Positions 7,155 through 7,990 of a stretch of DNA of 7,990 bases are shown piece after piece. Every line of letters begins with the position of its first letter. Position 1 is the stretch's first letter. The notes below the pieces were generated by a model. That model was not told the origin of the DNA, made no database searches, and saw nothing but the letters and a program-made list of their open reading frames with translations. The stretch spans positions 1-7,990 of the forward strand of contig JAUXOH010000369.1 in the NCBI GenBank assembly GCA_030682505.1. Reading direction: 5' to 3'. This DNA comes from Candidatus Didemnitutus sp. (lineage in GTDB: Bacteria > Verrucomicrobiota > Verrucomicrobiia > Opitutales > Opitutaceae). Both the position numbers and the translations under genes were made by a program.

Positions 7155-7990
7155 CTAGAAATGGCTCGGTTTGCGCTGCAGAAACTGCCCGCGTCCGAGG
7201 GTGCCGCAGAACTTGCCGTCGCGCGCCGCGACCTGTCCCCGCACGGTGACGACACTGGCGCGACCTTCGAGCGGCCAACCTTCAAACGCACTGTAGTCGA
7301 CGGCCATGTGCTGCGTCTTGACCGAAATCTTTCCGCGGTAGGCCGGGTCGAACACGACGAGATCCGCATCCGCGCCCGGTTGGATCGTGCCCTTCCGGGG
7401 AAAGAGATCGAAGAGTTTCGCGGCCTGAGTGCTGGCGACATCCACGAACTGGTGCAGGTTGATCTTCCCGGTCTTGACGCCGTAGGTATAGAGCAGATTG
7501 ACGCGTTCCTCGAGTGACGGAATGCCGTTGGGGATCTTGGTGAAATCGTCGCGGCCCATCGGCTTTTGTTTTTCGAAATCGAACGGCGCGTGGTCGGTCG
7601 CGACCGTCTGCACGAGGCCATCGCGCAAGCCGTTCCAAAGGACCGCTTGGTTGCGGACATCGCGCAGCGGGGGCGACATGACGTATTTCGAGCCCTCGAA
7701 GTCCGGACGCTCGGCGTAGGATTTGTCCAGCGTGAGATATTGAATGAGCGTCTCGATCCCGACGCGCACCCCGCGTTGCCGGGCGGCGATGGCCTGATCG
7801 AGCGCTTCCTTGCAGCTGAGATGGACGATGTAAGTGGCGGCGCCGGTGAGCTCGGCAAAGGTCATCAAGTGGTGCACGCCTTCCGCCTCGACGGAGGGTG
7901 GGCGGCTTTCGTGATGTTGCGCCGGGTCGGTCTTGCCGGCGGCGAGCAGCTCCTTGCAACGCTCGGCCACGAGCGTCTCGTTTTCGCAGT
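7155..7990 (-). CDS. hydA: Dihydropyrimidinase / D-hydantoinase, N-terminus cut by the window edge
   Basis: Cyclic amidohydrolase opening dihydrouracil or dihydrothymine (or 5-substituted hydantoins) to N-carbamoyl beta-amino acids, cytoplasmic, usually a zinc tetramer. 277 C-terminal residues are visible; the family is about 460, so roughly 180 are missing, including the HxH motif and the carboxylated lysine. Visible active-site parts are the zinc ligand H56 in YIVHLSC, S105 in YVMSPPLRD, the catalytic D132 in VATDHAPF and N154 in KIPNGIPS. The ending RKGTIQPGADADLVVFDP is the usual composite beta-domain entry. At the right edge the frame reads CENE, and the cut codon before it ends in AC, consistent with His, so the usual metal-binding HAEN motif may be H-C-E-N here. 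A GTG at 7970 is internal, not the start. It is the first visible gene of the set with the NCS1 permease and aminotransferase. Dihydropyrimidinase versus hydantoinase cannot be settled from sequence; the neighbours favour pyrimidine breakdown. Confidence 0.93.
   Translation of the reverse strand, partial: CENETLVAERCKELLAAGKTDPAQHHESRPPSVEAEGVHHLMTFAELTGAATYIVHLSCKEALDQAIAARQRGVRVGIETLIQYLTLDKSYAERPDFEGSKYVMSPPLRDVRNQAVLWNGLRDGLVQTVATDHAPFDFEKQKPMGRDDFTKIPNGIPSLEERVNLLYTYGVKTGKINLHQFVDVASTQAAKLFDLFPRKGTIQPGADADLVVFDPAYRGKISVKTQHMAVDYSAFEGWPLEGRASVVTVRGQVAARDGKFCGTLGRGQFLQRKPSHF

Noticed and set aside
7102..7278. 59-codon N-terminal extension of the permease frame
   Set aside because: The extension overlaps the dihydropyrimidinase coding region in another frame and is Arg-rich without similarity to NCS1 N-termini. 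The ATG at 7101 sits at the expected distance from the LSNEELAPIP motif.
1..7990. Mobile element, CRISPR array, tRNA or defence system
   Set aside because: No transposase, integrase, direct-repeat array, tRNA-like cloverleaf or defence-type domain is visible. All coding space is taken by metabolic and envelope genes, with composition that looks uniform by eye.

Overview
The window is GC-rich, densely coded bacterial chromosome with seven protein genes and no tRNA, rRNA, CRISPR array, insertion sequence or other mobile element that I can see. The gene set (a KDO-pathway sugar-phosphate isomerase, a LysM lipoprotein and a periplasmic BON-domain protein) points to a Gram-negative. The protein style, the high GC and the lack of Shine-Dalgarno motifs would fit a Verrucomicrobiota bacterium of the Opitutaceae type. 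That placement is an inference from general resemblance, not a proven assignment.

Left part (1-2385, minus strand): the N-terminal four fifths of an iron-sulfur class I fumarate hydratase runs off the left edge. Upstream of it is kdsD, arabinose-5-phosphate isomerase (SIS plus two CBS domains). The 83-bp gap between them holds a good candidate intrinsic terminator for kdsD, so the two are probably separate transcription units.

Middle part (2386-4254, plus strand): a lipoprotein with TPR-like helices, a coiled coil and a C-terminal LysM domain is transcribed divergently from kdsD across about 80 bp. It is followed by a secreted protein made of three BON domains. Both are cell-envelope proteins, next to a gene for an early step of lipopolysaccharide-core sugar synthesis.

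Right part (4273-7990, minus strand): a three-gene, same-strand set in transcription order encodes a dihydropyrimidinase/hydantoinase (N-terminus beyond the right edge), an NCS1-family nucleobase/hydantoin/allantoin permease and an AGXT2-like class III aminotransferase. Read together this looks like uptake and reductive catabolism of pyrimidines: import of the base, opening of the dihydropyrimidine ring, and transamination of the resulting beta-alanine or 3-aminoisobutyrate. Dihydropyrimidine dehydrogenase and beta-ureidopropionase are not in the window and would be expected to the right or elsewhere.

Nothing here is clearly a new biological system. The points most worth a second look are the catabolic cluster with its animal-AGXT2-like aminotransferase, the absence of Shine-Dalgarno motifs before all six visible start codons, and the triple-BON protein.
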